A stretch of DNA of 64,000 nt from Hydrogenothermaceae bacterium (GCA_026418455.1 JAOABH010000002.1:1-64000), one strand, 5' to 3'. Positions 1 through 10,185 are shown, counted from the first letter of the stretch. Numbers and translations are program-made. Notes: generated by a model from the letters alone, not told the origin.

Positions 1-177
1 TCTTTCTCTCTCTTCTGGTGCTTTGTCTATGTCTCCGTATCCTACGAATTTGGCTAACCCTTTCTTACTTTGTACGTATGTGATAGCCGCTGTTAATGTG
101 GTTTTCCCGTGGTCAACGTGCCCTATTGTACCTACGTTTAGATGCTCTTTTCCTCTTACAAATTTCTCCTTTGCCAT
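1..177 (-). CDS. tuf: Elongation factor Tu, N-terminal part (cut by window edge)
   Basis: This is the first 59 codons of translation elongation factor Tu, the GTPase that delivers aminoacyl-tRNA to the ribosome. The start ATG lies at 177-175 behind a good ribosome site (ggaggt). The visible protein opens [20 protein letters not shown] and contains the P-loop GHVDHGKT, both diagnostic of EF-Tu. It is the last gene of a four-tRNA operon on the minus strand. The rest of the gene lies to the left of the window. Identification is essentially certain. Confidence 0.97.
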   Translation of the reverse strand, partial: MAKEKFVRGKEHLNVGTIGHVDHGKTTLTAAITYVQSKKGLAKFVGYGDIDKAPEERER

Positions 178-219
178 ATGTTCTTTACCTCCTGATGAGT
201 ATAAACTTTCCCTCTTTTA

Positions 220-292
220 AGCCCAAGACGGGACTTGAACCCGCGACCTCACCCTTACCAAGGGTGTGCTCTGCCGACTGAGCTACCTGGGC
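220..292 (-). tRNA. tRNA-Thr (anticodon GGT)
   Basis: The minus strand folds into a full cloverleaf: a 7-bp acceptor stem (GCCCAGG with CTTGGGC), a D arm, an anticodon loop TTGGTAA giving GGT, and a T arm containing ttcaagt. The 3' CCA is not encoded. It lies directly upstream of tuf and is the fourth tRNA of the operon. Confidence 0.95.
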
Positions 293-361
293 GTATTAAA
301 ACATAAAAAGACGTAAAAAGGCTGATAACCTTCTTACGTCCTTGGAAAATTTAAAGTTTAG

Positions 362-434
362 AGCGGGAGACGGGACTCGAACCCGCGGCCATCTGCTTGG
401 AAGGCAGATGCTCTACCAACTGAGCTACTCCCGC
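362..434 (-). tRNA. tRNA-Gly (anticodon TCC)
   Basis: The minus strand gives a cloverleaf with acceptor stem GCGGGAG/CTCCCGC, anticodon stem TCTGC/GCAGA and loop CTTCCAA, so the anticodon is TCC. The T loop is ttcgagt. No CCA is encoded. It is the third tRNA of the tuf operon. Confidence 0.95.
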
Positions 435-442
435 ATTTTTTA

Positions 443-525
443 TGGAGAGGGACGGATTCGAACCGCCGAAGGCTTTCGCCGGGAGATTTACAGTCTCCTG
501 CCGTTGGCCGCTTGGCTACCTCTCC
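443..525 (-). tRNA. tRNA-Tyr (anticodon GTA)
   Basis: This is an 83-nt class II tRNA with a long variable arm. The acceptor stem is GGAGAGG/CCTCTCC with discriminator A, and the anticodon stem GGAGA/TCTCC encloses loop CTGTAAA, giving GTA. It is the second tRNA of the tuf operon. Confidence 0.95.
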
Positions 526-540
526 TATTCTTCATTTCAA

Positions 541-613
541 AGCCGGCGGTGGGACTTGAACCCACGACCTGGTGATTACAAATCACCTGCTCTGCCGACT
601 GAGCTACACCGGC
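541..613 (-). tRNA. tRNA-Thr (anticodon TGT)
   Basis: The minus strand forms a complete cloverleaf with acceptor GCCGGTG/CGCCGGC and anticodon stem GGTGA/TCACC around loop TTTGTAA, giving TGT. It is the first gene after the promoter at 636-664. Confidence 0.95.
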
Positions 614-635
614 GTTTTCAATTAGTGAGATAAAT

Positions 636-664
636 ATTATATATAAACTTTAACTTCACGTCAA
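636..664 (-). promoter_or_regulatory. Housekeeping promoter of the tRNA-tuf operon
   Basis: On the minus strand a TTGACG -35 box (659-664) and a perfect TATAAT -10 box (636-641) are separated by exactly 17 bp. The predicted start lies about 15 bases before the first tRNA. This is the closest match to the sigma-70-type consensus in the window and suits a highly expressed tRNA/EF-Tu unit. Confidence 0.85.
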
Positions 665-744
665 GAGTTTTTTATTTCCAAAAAACCAGATTTAAAATTA
701 TATGTTAAAATATTTTACACAAAAACAGTTTAACAGGAAAAGTA

Positions 745-1443
745 ATGGAACTCGGTGAGGTTATAAAGAAGAAGAGAGAATCAGCAAGATTAACTATAGA
801 AGATCTTTCGGAAAAAAGTTCTATACCAGTAAAGATTATAGAAAAAATAGAGGAAGATCCAGAGTATATAAAAACTCCTTACGGCAAATTGCAAGCAAAA
901 GCTATCATGAAGTTTTTAAATATAGATTATGACATAAAAATTAATAATACAGACACAGAAGTTTATAAACCTTCAGAAAAGAGATACAGTAACATTCTGA
1001 TAAAATCTGTCAAATTGATTCCACATATAGCTATTTTAGTTATTTTTTCCATATATATACATGCAACCGCTAAAAACAGTCCGTCAGAGCCAAAAGTTTC
1101 ACTAAACAACACAGTAGATATTAAACCAACTTTGGAAAATCAAACAGATACTTCAGATAGTCAAAAGCAGATTATACTGAAATCTAATGGAGATGTTTGG
1201 ATAACTGCATCAATTGATGGAGAGAAAAAGATTTTCAACATAAAAGAAGGTGAAGTGAAAGTTATAACCTTCACGAATAAAATAGCTTTTGAGACCATAG
1301 GAAATGTTCACCAATTGATAATGGTGTTTGACGATAAAGAAATATCTTTAAAAGATAAAGAGATTATTCATAATGTATTTGTAGATGGAGAGGGTATATT
1401 CTATAACGGTTACAATCTACTTAGGGGTATGCCAAAGATTTGA
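745..1443 (+). CDS. RodZ-like membrane HTH protein
   Basis: The 232-residue protein has an N-terminal helix-turn-helix (about residues 3-62), one membrane segment (about 91-108) and a C-terminal beta-rich domain (about 145-232) that looks like the DUF4115 domain of RodZ. RodZ links the MreB cytoskeleton to the elongasome in rod-shaped cells, with the HTH in the cytoplasm. This protein is shorter than E. coli RodZ (337 residues) because the periplasmic linker is short. It opens an operon that continues with ogg, rsmG and a pseudouridine synthase. The architecture supports the call; sequence identity to RodZ cannot be measured here. Confidence 0.7.
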   Translation: MELGEVIKKKRESARLTIEDLSEKSSIPVKIIEKIEEDPEYIKTPYGKLQAKAIMKFLNIDYDIKINNTDTEVYKPSEKRYSNILIKSVKLIPHIAILVIFSIYIHATAKNSPSEPKVSLNNTVDIKPTLENQTDTSDSQKQIILKSNGDVWITASIDGEKKIFNIKEGEVKVITFTNKIAFETIGNVHQLIMVFDDKEISLKDKEIIHNVFVDGEGIFYNGYNLLRGMPKI

Positions 1444-2105
1444 TAGCAGAAGATATAATATTAACGGTTAAACCAGAAGTTGAGCAGTTTGTAAAAGAGA
1501 GAATATCACAGTTTAAAACTTTAAGAGAAAATGGTTTAACTACATTTAGCTTTAAACCTTTCTTGGATATAGAACCTTATCTGGCAGATATATTCTCTGA
1601 AAGTTGTTTTTGTATTTTAACTGCAAACTCTTCAGCTTCCTTAGGTATAAAATTACAGAAAGAGATAGAGATAGAAGGTTTTAGAGAGTATTCCTTTGAG
1701 AAACTTTTTGAAGTTATAAAATCAAAAGGACACAGATTTGCTCAGCAAAGAGCGGAGAGAATAGTTAATTTAAGACAGAAGGTAGAACTGATAGAATCTA
1801 TTAAAAACTACAAAGATAGCAAAGAATTACGGGAAGTTTTGGTAAATAATATCTACGGCTATGGGTATAAAGAAGCATCTCATTTTTTAAGGAATATAGG
1901 ATTTGAAGATGTAGCAATAGTTGATAGGCATATTTACAGATTTTTGGTAGAAACCGGATTGGTCAAAGAGAGAAAAAGTTTAACAAAGAAAGCATATCTT
2001 GAATGTGAAGAGGCATTATCTAAGATCTGTGATAGATTAAGTTTATCTATGGCGGAACTTGACCTATATATCTTTTATATCAAAACAAAAAAGGTGTTAA
2101 AGTAG
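1440..2105 (+). CDS. ogg: N-glycosylase/DNA lyase, archaeal Ogg2-type
   Basis: This is a bifunctional 8-oxoguanine DNA glycosylase/AP lyase of the compact Ogg2 group, removing oxidised guanine in base-excision repair. The helix-hairpin-helix segment near residues 138-165 (YGYGYKEASHFLRN then VAIVDRHI) carries the expected catalytic lysine (about K144) and aspartate (about D162). At 221 residues it fits Ogg2 (about 210). The start is TTG at 1440, overlapping the stop of the RodZ-like gene, so translation is probably coupled. An ATG start is absent in this area. Confidence 0.85.
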   Translation: MIAEDIILTVKPEVEQFVKERISQFKTLRENGLTTFSFKPFLDIEPYLADIFSESCFCILTANSSASLGIKLQKEIEIEGFREYSFEKLFEVIKSKGHRFAQQRAERIVNLRQKVELIESIKNYKDSKELREVLVNNIYGYGYKEASHFLRNIGFEDVAIVDRHIYRFLVETGLVKERKSLTKKAYLECEEALSKICDRLSLSMAELDLYIFYIKTKKVLK

Positions 2106-2707
2106 TGGATATATTAAGGAAGTTGGCTTTTGAAAATGGTATAGAGCTATCACAAAACCAGATAGAGTTTTTTGAAAAATATCTACAACTTTTGCTGAAG
2201 TGGAACAAAGTTTATAATCTCACATCTATAAAGAAAAAAGAAGAAATTATGACTAAACATTTTTTTGACAGTCTTACCTTAGTTAAACTTTTTGAGACGG
2301 TTGGAATAAAGCCAGTCGGTAAAGAGATAGGGGACTTTGGAACAGGAGCAGGATTTCCAGGTGTTCCACTTAAAATATACTATCAAGACAAAATAGACCT
2401 TTACCTTATTGAGTCTGTTGGTAAAAAATGTATGTTTTTGGAAACATTAAAAAGAGAACTAAATTTAGACTTTAAAGTTCTATGCCAAAGAGCAGAGAGT
2501 ATAGAAAGAAAGTTTGATATAGTTGTAAGTAGAGCAACTGGAGAAACATTTGAAGTTTTAAAGATAGGTAAAAATATCCTGAAAGATAACGGTTATATAA
2601 TAATAATGAAAGGAAAAGATGTAGAAGAGGAGCTTAAAAACTTCACAGTTACTTTAAACTTTAAAGGCTTTCCGGAGAGAAAGTTTATAGTTATTCAAAA
2701 AAGATGA
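2105..2707 (+). CDS. rsmG: 16S rRNA (guanine527-N7)-methyltransferase RsmG
   Basis: RsmG (GidB) methylates G527 of 16S rRNA using S-adenosylmethionine. The 200-residue length is typical. The SAM-binding loop GDFGTGAGFPGVPL and the later SRAT motif are clear family marks. The start is GTG at 2105, sharing one base with the TAG stop of ogg. The gene is followed by an ATGA overlap with the next rRNA-modification gene, so both enzymes should be made together. Confidence 0.94.
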   Translation: MDILRKLAFENGIELSQNQIEFFEKYLQLLLKWNKVYNLTSIKKKEEIMTKHFFDSLTLVKLFETVGIKPVGKEIGDFGTGAGFPGVPLKIYYQDKIDLYLIESVGKKCMFLETLKRELNLDFKVLCQRAESIERKFDIVVSRATGETFEVLKIGKNILKDNGYIIIMKGKDVEEELKNFTVTLNFKGFPERKFIVIQKR

Positions 2708-3429
2708 TAAGATTAAATAAATTTTTATCACAATCCGGAGTTTGCTCAAGGAGAAAAGCAGACCAGCTCATACAAGAAGGTAAAGTTAAAGTAAATGGAG
2801 AAGTTGTTAAAGATCTTGGTTTTAAAGTTGACCCTGCCAAAGATACTATAGAAGTTGAAGGTAAAACAGTTAAACCACAGGAGAAAACAGTTTACATAAA
2901 GATATACAAACCCAGAGGATACCTATCTGAACTTGGTAAGGACAAATTCGGTAGGAAAACATTAACAGACCTACTTCAAGAGGTAGGGATAAGAGAGAGA
3001 GTATTTCCGGCAGGTAGATTAGATTATGACAGTGAAGGACTTTTAATCCTTACAAATGATGGTGATGTTGCTTATAAAATTACCCATCCAAAACACGATA
3101 TAAAAAAAGAGTATATCCTACAACTTCAAGGTACAGTAGATAACGAAAAATTTGAGAAAATGAAAGAAGGTACAAACCTTGAAGATGGATTTTTCAAACC
3201 TGATAATATAACAATTTTAAAAAAGGAGAAAAATTCCACCTGGCTAAAAGTAAAAATCCATAGTGGAAAAAAGAGAATACTCAGAAGATACTTTAAGGCT
3301 TTTGGTCATAGAGTTTTAAGGTTAATTAGGGTTAAAATAGGTGATATATCTATCGGAAAACTGAAACCTAAAGAGTATGAATACATTCCTGAATCCGTTA
3401 TTTTGAGTTTAACAAGAGGGTTAGAATGA
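2704..3429 (+). CDS. rluB: RsuA/RluB-family rRNA pseudouridine synthase
   Basis: The 241-residue protein has an N-terminal S4 RNA-binding domain (MIRLNKFLSQSGVCSRRKAD, about residues 1-48) and an RsuA-type catalytic domain with the signature GRLDYDSEGLLILTNDG near residues 102-118; the aspartate in RLD is the catalytic nucleophile. It should isomerise a uridine in large- or small-subunit rRNA. RluB (23S U2605) is the most common match for this layout, but RsuA or RluE specificity cannot be excluded. It overlaps rsmG and the following gene by ATGA junctions. Confidence 0.85.
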   Translation: MIRLNKFLSQSGVCSRRKADQLIQEGKVKVNGEVVKDLGFKVDPAKDTIEVEGKTVKPQEKTVYIKIYKPRGYLSELGKDKFGRKTLTDLLQEVGIRERVFPAGRLDYDSEGLLILTNDGDVAYKITHPKHDIKKEYILQLQGTVDNEKFEKMKEGTNLEDGFFKPDNITILKKEKNSTWLKVKIHSGKKRILRRYFKAFGHRVLRLIRVKIGDISIGKLKPKEYEYIPESVILSLTRGLE

Positions 3430-5348
3430 AAAAAGAGTTAGTTTTAAGTAATGGTAAATTTTTTGTAAATATAGATTCTCACATAACAATAAGAGATTAC
3501 TACTTTCCCTATGTTGGAATGTATAACCATCTAAACTCTAATCCTATATCCATAGGAGTCTGGGCTGATAAAAAGTTCAGCTGGATAGATGACAGTTGGA
3601 ATATAAAGTTCTCTTACAGGGAGAAAAGTTTAGTTGCGGATATAAAAGCTATAAAAGAAGATTTAGGGATAAGTTTAGATATAACAGCAACAATCCATAA
3701 GTACCTTGATGTCCTGATATACAGGATAGATATCAAAAATCTAAATGATAGAGAGATAAACTATAAAATATGCTTTTATCATAGTTTTAATCTAAATGAG
3801 TCAGATATAGGAAATACAGCTTACTATGACCCTAAAATGAGGGGACTTATACATTATAAAGGACAGACTTACATATTTATATCTTCTGAAAATGATGGTT
3901 TTACATATACAACTTCAAAAAGAAATCACACATCTGGGTCTTGGAGAGAGATAGAAGAGGGAAATCTCAAAAAAACTAAGATTATGCAGGGAGAGATAGA
4001 TTCGGCTTGGTGTATAGAAGGAAAATTAGAAGACTTAGGAACAAAAACTGTTTATTACTATCACATTGTAGGCAAAAATTACGAAGAGATACAGAAACTA
4101 AAAGATAAAGTTGAACAAGAAGGTCTTGAACATCTGATAGAAGAAACGGAAGATTTTTGGAACTTCTGGGTTAACACGAAAAAAATAATAACTTCACCTA
4201 TTCCAGTAGAGATGAGAAATCTGTATTATAGAAGTCTTCTTATAACAAGGGCTCATTTCGATAATAACGGTGCAGTCGTTGCAGCAAATGACACATCTAT
4301 TTATAAATTTAATAAAGATCATTACAGTTATCTTTGGACAAGAGACGGAGCTTTTATATCAATCCCTTTGGATAACGCCGGATACACAAATTTAACAAAA
4401 AATTTCTTCAAATTCTGTAAAAAACATATAACTGATGAAGGATTTTTATTACATAAATACTCACCTGATGGAACAGCAGGGTCAAGTTGGCATCCATGGT
4501 GTGATGAAGAAGAAAATTATCAACTTCCGATACAGGAAGATGAGACAAGTTTAGTTATAGTGGCTTTATACAATCATTATTTAAACAGTAAAGATATAGA
4601 GTTTATAGATTACATGTATAACGGTTTTGTAAGGAAAGCTTCAGAATTTATGTGTAGATATATAGACCCTAAAACTAATTTACCTCAACCAAGTTATGAC
4701 CTCTGGGAAGAGAGGAGAGGTATATTCACATACACATCTGCAACAGTTTATGCCGGACTAATATCAGCTTCTAACTTAGCAAAAGTTGTAGGAAACAGAT
4801 CAGAAAGCGTAAAATACAGAGAAACAGCAGAAAAATTAAAGGAATCTATTCTCAACTATCTTTATGATGAAGAATCTGGAAGATTCTTAAGAGGAATATA
4901 TCTAAACAAAGATGGTAGTTTCACAAAAGATAAAACTGTGGAAAGTAGTTTATTACTTCTCTATGAGTTTGGAGTGGTATCTCCAGATGATTACCGGATG
5001 GAAAACACAGTAAAGCAGATAGAGGAAAAACTGTGGATAAGAGAAGGTATAGGGGGACTGGCAAGATATGAAAATGATTACTATCACAAGGTATCTGACA
5101 AATTTCCGGGTAATCCTTGGATAATAACAACCCTGTGGCTTGCAAATTGGTATATGGAACAGGATAGATTGGATAAAGCAATGGACTTGATAAATTGGGT
5201 TGTAAAGAGGAAAAGTCAAGCAGGACTTTTAGCAGAACAGTATGACCCTATATCCGGAGAGCCTCTCTCTGTATGCCCATTAACTTGGTCTCACGCTTCT
5301 TTTGTTTACTCAATCCAAAAACTTAACAAAAAACTTCACAGAGATTAG
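3426..5348 (+). CDS. Glycoside hydrolase family 15 (glucoamylase-like) protein
   Basis: The 640-residue protein has an N-terminal beta-sandwich domain (about 1-250) and a C-terminal (alpha/alpha)6 barrel with GH15 marks: LWTRDGAFISIPLDNAG, the acid motif DLWEERRGIFTYTSATVYAGL, and the base region LLAEQYDP followed by PLTWSHASF. Both catalytic glutamates appear present. There is no signal peptide, so it probably trims alpha-glucans such as glycogen or maltodextrins, or a trehalose-type sugar, in the cytoplasm. The ATGA overlap joins it to rRNA-modification genes, an unrelated operon context. Substrate is not determinable from sequence. Confidence 0.88.
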   Translation: MKKELVLSNGKFFVNIDSHITIRDYYFPYVGMYNHLNSNPISIGVWADKKFSWIDDSWNIKFSYREKSLVADIKAIKEDLGISLDITATIHKYLDVLIYRIDIKNLNDREINYKICFYHSFNLNESDIGNTAYYDPKMRGLIHYKGQTYIFISSENDGFTYTTSKRNHTSGSWREIEEGNLKKTKIMQGEIDSAWCIEGKLEDLGTKTVYYYHIVGKNYEEIQKLKDKVEQEGLEHLIEETEDFWNFWVNTKKIITSPIPVEMRNLYYRSLLITRAHFDNNGAVVAANDTSIYKFNKDHYSYLWTRDGAFISIPLDNAGYTNLTKNFFKFCKKHITDEGFLLHKYSPDGTAGSSWHPWCDEEENYQLPIQEDETSLVIVALYNHYLNSKDIEFIDYMYNGFVRKASEFMCRYIDPKTNLPQPSYDLWEERRGIFTYTSATVYAGLISASNLAKVVGNRSESVKYRETAEKLKESILNYLYDEESGRFLRGIYLNKDGSFTKDKTVESSLLLLYEFGVVSPDDYRMENTVKQIEEKLWIREGIGGLARYENDYYHKVSDKFPGNPWIITTLWLANWYMEQDRLDKAMDLINWVVKRKSQAGLLAEQYDPISGEPLSVCPLTWSHASFVYSIQKLNKKLHRD

Positions 5349-5385
5349 AAAAAATGTATATTTTTAAATTATAAAAATTTTATAG

Positions 5386-7053
<1,668 letters not shown>

Positions 7054-7057
<4 letters not shown>

Positions 7058-7281
7058 TGAAAGTGGTAATAGACATACCAGATGAACTTAAATTAGATGA
7101 AAAAGATGTAAAGACTGCTACAATCATAAAGTTATATGAGCTTGGAAAAATATGCTCCGGAAAAGCTGCAAAAATCTTAGGTATAAAAAGGATTGACTTT
7201 ATAGATCTACTTGGCAAATACGGAGTTCAAATATCTCCAAATATAGAGGAAGAAGTTATCAAGGAAATAAATAATGCGTAA
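7054..7281 (+). CDS. UPF0175 family protein (antitoxin-like)
   Basis: The 75-residue protein has the UPF0175 pattern: a short strand (VVIDIPDEL), then helices with KLYELGKICSGKAAKILGIKRIDFIDLLGKYG, a winged-helix-like DNA-binding fold. The family commonly sits directly before a PIN-like DUF3368 toxin gene and is thought to be the antitoxin. That arrangement is seen here, but the toxin has lost its middle (see 7274-7402). Its start overlaps the lipoprotein stop, so the pair was inserted into, or is read with, a housekeeping operon. A second ATG three bases on could be the true start. Confidence 0.8.
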
Positions 7282-7402
7282 AGTTGTATCAAACACAACT
7301 CCACTAATAGATGAACTCATCCAAAAGGGAAATTACTACGATAAAAATTTCATTAAAATTATTTTAAAAAATGCTGGAGAATTAAATAAAGATGAAGATT
7401 AA
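7274..7402 (+). pseudogene. Internally deleted DUF3368/PIN-like toxin remnant
   Basis: This 42-codon open frame is absent from the ORF track. It begins MRKVVSNTTPLI, the classical N-terminus of DUF3368 PIN-like nucleases including the first catalytic-site aspartate-like region, and then jumps straight to DELIQKGNYYDKNFIKIIL and NAGE, which match the family's C-terminus. About 100 residues from the middle, with the remaining active-site acids, are missing while the frame stays open. It starts 8 bases before the UPF0175 stop, as toxins of this type do, and ends 11 bases inside rlmD. It should not be an active nuclease. The family match is from memory of motifs, not a search. Confidence 0.72.
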
Positions 7403-8651
7403 AATAGAGAAGATTGCTTATGGTGGATTTGGTATTGGATTTTTAGATTCTAAACCTTGCTTTGTACCTTATACATTACCGGAAGAAGAGGTAGAAGTCC
7501 GGATAACAAAAGAGAAGAAAGATTACAATGAATGTAAAGTTATACAGATAATAAACCCAAGCAAAATACGGGTAAATCCTCCTTGCAAATATTACACAGT
7601 TTGTGGTGGTTGCGATTTTCAACATACTGATTACACAAATCAGATTAAAATCAAAACAGAAATCCTAAAAGAACAGCTTTTAAGAATAGGTAAGATAAAA
7701 ACAGATGTTGATGAGGTTATCCCTTCTGAAAATCCGTTTTATTACAGGAATAGAGTACAGTTTAAATTTGATGGTAAAAATTTCGGATTTTATAAAAGAG
7801 ATTCTCACCAAACAGTTGATATAGAAGAATGTTTACTTTTAAAAGAGGATATAAATCAACTTATAAAACCTCTTAAAAAGTTCTTAATTAAATATGGCTT
7901 ACAACCATCAAACATACATATATTTTCCAATACAAAAGATGAAAAAGTTATTAAATTCATCTTTTCTGATGACAGTCAGATTTTAAATGTTATACCTAAA
8001 ATAGAGATAATTCATGAGGAAGTAAGTGAAGATATAAAAGGTGTATCTTTTGAATCCAAGAAAAACAGAATAGATTTAGGACAAAAGTCTATATTTTATA
8101 TGGTAGATAAATATAAATTTAGAGTATCTATGGATAGCTTCTTTCAGGTAAATATATATCAGATACCAAAATTAATAAAAAAAGTTGAAGAGATACTAAA
8201 ACAAAATCTTTCGGAGAGATTACTTGACTTTTATTGCGGTGTAGGAACTTTTTCTATTCCTGCCGGATTTTATGTAAAAGATGTCTTAGGAATAGAACTA
8301 AACGAATCTGCGGTAAAAGATGCCAAATCAAATATAGGACATAATGGTTTAAAAAATGTAAGATTTTTGAAAGCAAAAGCAGAGAAAGGAATAAAGTATG
8401 CTTTGGATTTTAAGCCTGATACAATTATATTTGACCCACCAAGAGCTGGAATAGGTAAAGAAGTTATAAACAGTGTATCAAAAATAGATAGATTAAAACG
8501 TGTAATATACATATCCTGTAATCCTTCCACCTTGGCAAGGGATATAAACTATTTTGAAAACAACGGCTTTAAACTAAAATCTGTAAGTATGATAGATATG
8601 TTTCCAAATACACATCATATAGAGAGTATATCTTTACTGGAAAGAGTATAA
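7392..8651 (+). CDS. rlmD: 23S rRNA (uracil-5-)-methyltransferase RlmD/RumA type
   Basis: The 419-residue protein has an N-terminal TRAM-like RNA-binding domain (about 1-55), an iron-sulfur motif CKYYTVCGGCDF near residues 63-74 plus a later cysteine (about C136), a SAM-binding segment LLDFYCGVGTFSIP, and the catalytic motif IFDPPRAG followed by YISCNPSTLARD with the nucleophilic cysteine. This is the RumA/TrmA-like family that makes 5-methyluridine in rRNA, normally at U1939. Exact target (RlmD or RlmCD) is inferred. Its 3' end overlaps the convergent queH by 37 bases. Confidence 0.92.
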   Translation: MKIKIEKIAYGGFGIGFLDSKPCFVPYTLPEEEVEVRITKEKKDYNECKVIQIINPSKIRVNPPCKYYTVCGGCDFQHTDYTNQIKIKTEILKEQLLRIGKIKTDVDEVIPSENPFYYRNRVQFKFDGKNFGFYKRDSHQTVDIEECLLLKEDINQLIKPLKKFLIKYGLQPSNIHIFSNTKDEKVIKFIFSDDSQILNVIPKIEIIHEEVSEDIKGVSFESKKNRIDLGQKSIFYMVDKYKFRVSMDSFFQVNIYQIPKLIKKVEEILKQNLSERLLDFYCGVGTFSIPAGFYVKDVLGIELNESAVKDAKSNIGHNGLKNVRFLKAKAEKGIKYALDFKPDTIIFDPPRAGIGKEVINSVSKIDRLKRVIYISCNPSTLARDINYFENNGFKLKSVSMIDMFPNTHHIESISLLERV

Positions 8652-9856
8652 AAAACTTTTTCTCCTACTTTTCCACAGTAGTTTGCACCAAGTATAACTA
8701 CTCCTAAATCTCCTTCTTTTATCTGAGTTACATTTTTCTCTATGAAAGAGAAAATCTCAGTTAAACTATATCCACCTTTACCGTAGTAATCAGTATCACT
8801 ATAGAAAAACTCTTTTTTATAGCTGTTTGGATTTCCTATTATTAAGTTCCTTGATTTTAAAGTAGGGTCAAACTCTGTTTTTAACTGAATTTCTATCTTA
8901 TCTTCCGGATTTAAATCCTGTTGAACTATAAAAACCGGGTCAGTGTTGTATCTTAGCTTATCCCAAACAAAGTTATCTATATCCTCTATCTTCCAGATTT
9001 CGACTGTAGATTTATAAAGTTTATAAATAACTTTATTTTCTGTTTCTATTTTTTCCTTTATCTTATCTCTTAAAACTCCTTTTATAGAAACAGAATAAGG
9101 TAAAACCTTGTGGTAAATTTCCTTAGAATTCAATTTTAGAATTGAAGAGATAACTCTCCAACCTATAAATGTAAATTCCTGTTCAAAACAGTTTAATCCT
9201 AAATTTTCAGAAAAAAGTCTTATCTGTTTTATAAACAAAAGCTCCTGTGTAGAACCTGCAAGCCTTCCTTTACTAAAAGATACAAGCTCCGGATAAAACT
9301 CTACATTCTTCTTTTGACCAAAAAGACCGTATATACAGCCACAGTAATTTTGATGGTAAAGTTGAGATTGACGGGAGAGGGTATTCATCTTTTCAGTTCC
9401 ACCGTTTTTTCTAAAATCAAAACTGACAAATTCAATATTATATTTATTAGCTACTCTTTCACCTATCTCTTTTAAAACATCAAAATCTTTTTTAGGACTC
9501 ATCATCAAAACGGTAGTAAGATATTTAGCCCCTATCTGCTTGGCAATTTCTGCAGATTTTTCAAGTCTTAAATCATGACAGATGGTGCATCTTTCTCCTC
9601 TCTCTGGCTCATTTTCATATCCTTTTACTCTCTCCATCCATACATCAACTTCATATTCACCTTTTATACATTCTATGCCCAAACTATCACACACTCTTTT
9701 TGTTTCTATCCAGCGAAGGTTATACTCTTCCTCTGGATGAATGTTTGGATCATAAAAAAAACCTACCGGCTCAGCGGTAGGCATCTGTTCTTTTATATAT
9801 CTTAAAGCATATACACTATCAACTCCACAACATATATGGACTAAAATCTTTTCCAT
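8615..9856 (-). CDS. queH: Epoxyqueuosine reductase QueH with long C-terminal extension
   Basis: QueH performs the last step of queuosine synthesis in tRNA, reducing epoxyqueuosine. The N-terminal ~190 residues carry all family signatures: HICCGVDS, YDPNIHPEEEYNLRW, GERCTICHDLRL, MMSPKKD and QNYCGCIYG, with the cysteines for a 4Fe-4S cluster and an extra iron. At 413 residues it is about twice the minimal QueH length; residues from about 195 on form an unassigned domain. Similar long forms are, from memory, known in Campylobacterota. It is followed by nothing on its strand and preceded, two bases away, by the ferredoxin gene, a plausible electron donor. Confidence 0.9.
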   Translation of the reverse strand: MEKILVHICCGVDSVYALRYIKEQMPTAEPVGFFYDPNIHPEEEYNLRWIETKRVCDSLGIECIKGEYEVDVWMERVKGYENEPERGERCTICHDLRLEKSAEIAKQIGAKYLTTVLMMSPKKDFDVLKEIGERVANKYNIEFVSFDFRKNGGTEKMNTLSRQSQLYHQNYCGCIYGLFGQKKNVEFYPELVSFSKGRLAGSTQELLFIKQIRLFSENLGLNCFEQEFTFIGWRVISSILKLNSKEIYHKVLPYSVSIKGVLRDKIKEKIETENKVIYKLYKSTVEIWKIEDIDNFVWDKLRYNTDPVFIVQQDLNPEDKIEIQLKTEFDPTLKSRNLIIGNPNSYKKEFFYSDTDYYGKGGYSLTEIFSFIEKNVTQIKEGDLGVVILGANYCGKVGEKVFYTLSSKDILSI

Positions 9857-9858
9857 TT

Positions 9859-10185
9859 TTAGAACATTCCCGGTGGTTTTCCCTTTGATACTATTAATCT
9901 CTCAACAGGTTGTCCTTCTATTATATGCTTCTGTATAATCTCTTCAACATCTTCTGGTTTTACATTTCCATACCATATAGCATCTGGATAAACAACCACA
10001 TTTGGGCCAAACATACAAGGTCCAAGACATCCGGTAGGTGTAACTGTCATCTTGTTAAATAGTCCTTTCATCATAAGAGCTTCCTGAAACTTCATAAATA
10101 TCTGATCTGAGCCTTTATCACCACATGATGGCATTCCCGGTGGTTTCCTCTGCATACATACAAAAACGTGTCTAAACTCTGCCAT
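9859..10185 (-). CDS. Thioredoxin-like [2Fe-2S] ferredoxin (Aquifex Fd4 type)
   Basis: The 108-residue protein strongly resembles Aquifex aeolicus ferredoxin 4: it starts MAEFRHVFVCMQRKPPG, contains VTPTGCLGPCMFGPNVVVYPD and YGNVKPEDVEEI, and ends SKGKPPGMF. Cysteines in the first strand, near GMPSCGDKGS, and in TGCLGPC are the expected cluster ligands. It is a soluble one-electron carrier with a thioredoxin fold. It lies two bases upstream of queH in the same operon and could feed electrons to that reductase, which is an inference. A strong ggaggt site precedes ATG 10185. Confidence 0.93.
   Translation of the reverse strand: MAEFRHVFVCMQRKPPGMPSCGDKGSDQIFMKFQEALMMKGLFNKMTVTPTGCLGPCMFGPNVVVYPDAIWYGNVKPEDVEEIIQKHIIEGQPVERLIVSKGKPPGMF

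Noticed and set aside
96-633. ORF-track entries of 61-77 residues over 96-633
   Set aside because: They are read through the tRNA genes and the antisense of tuf; their peptides are translations of cloverleaf DNA.
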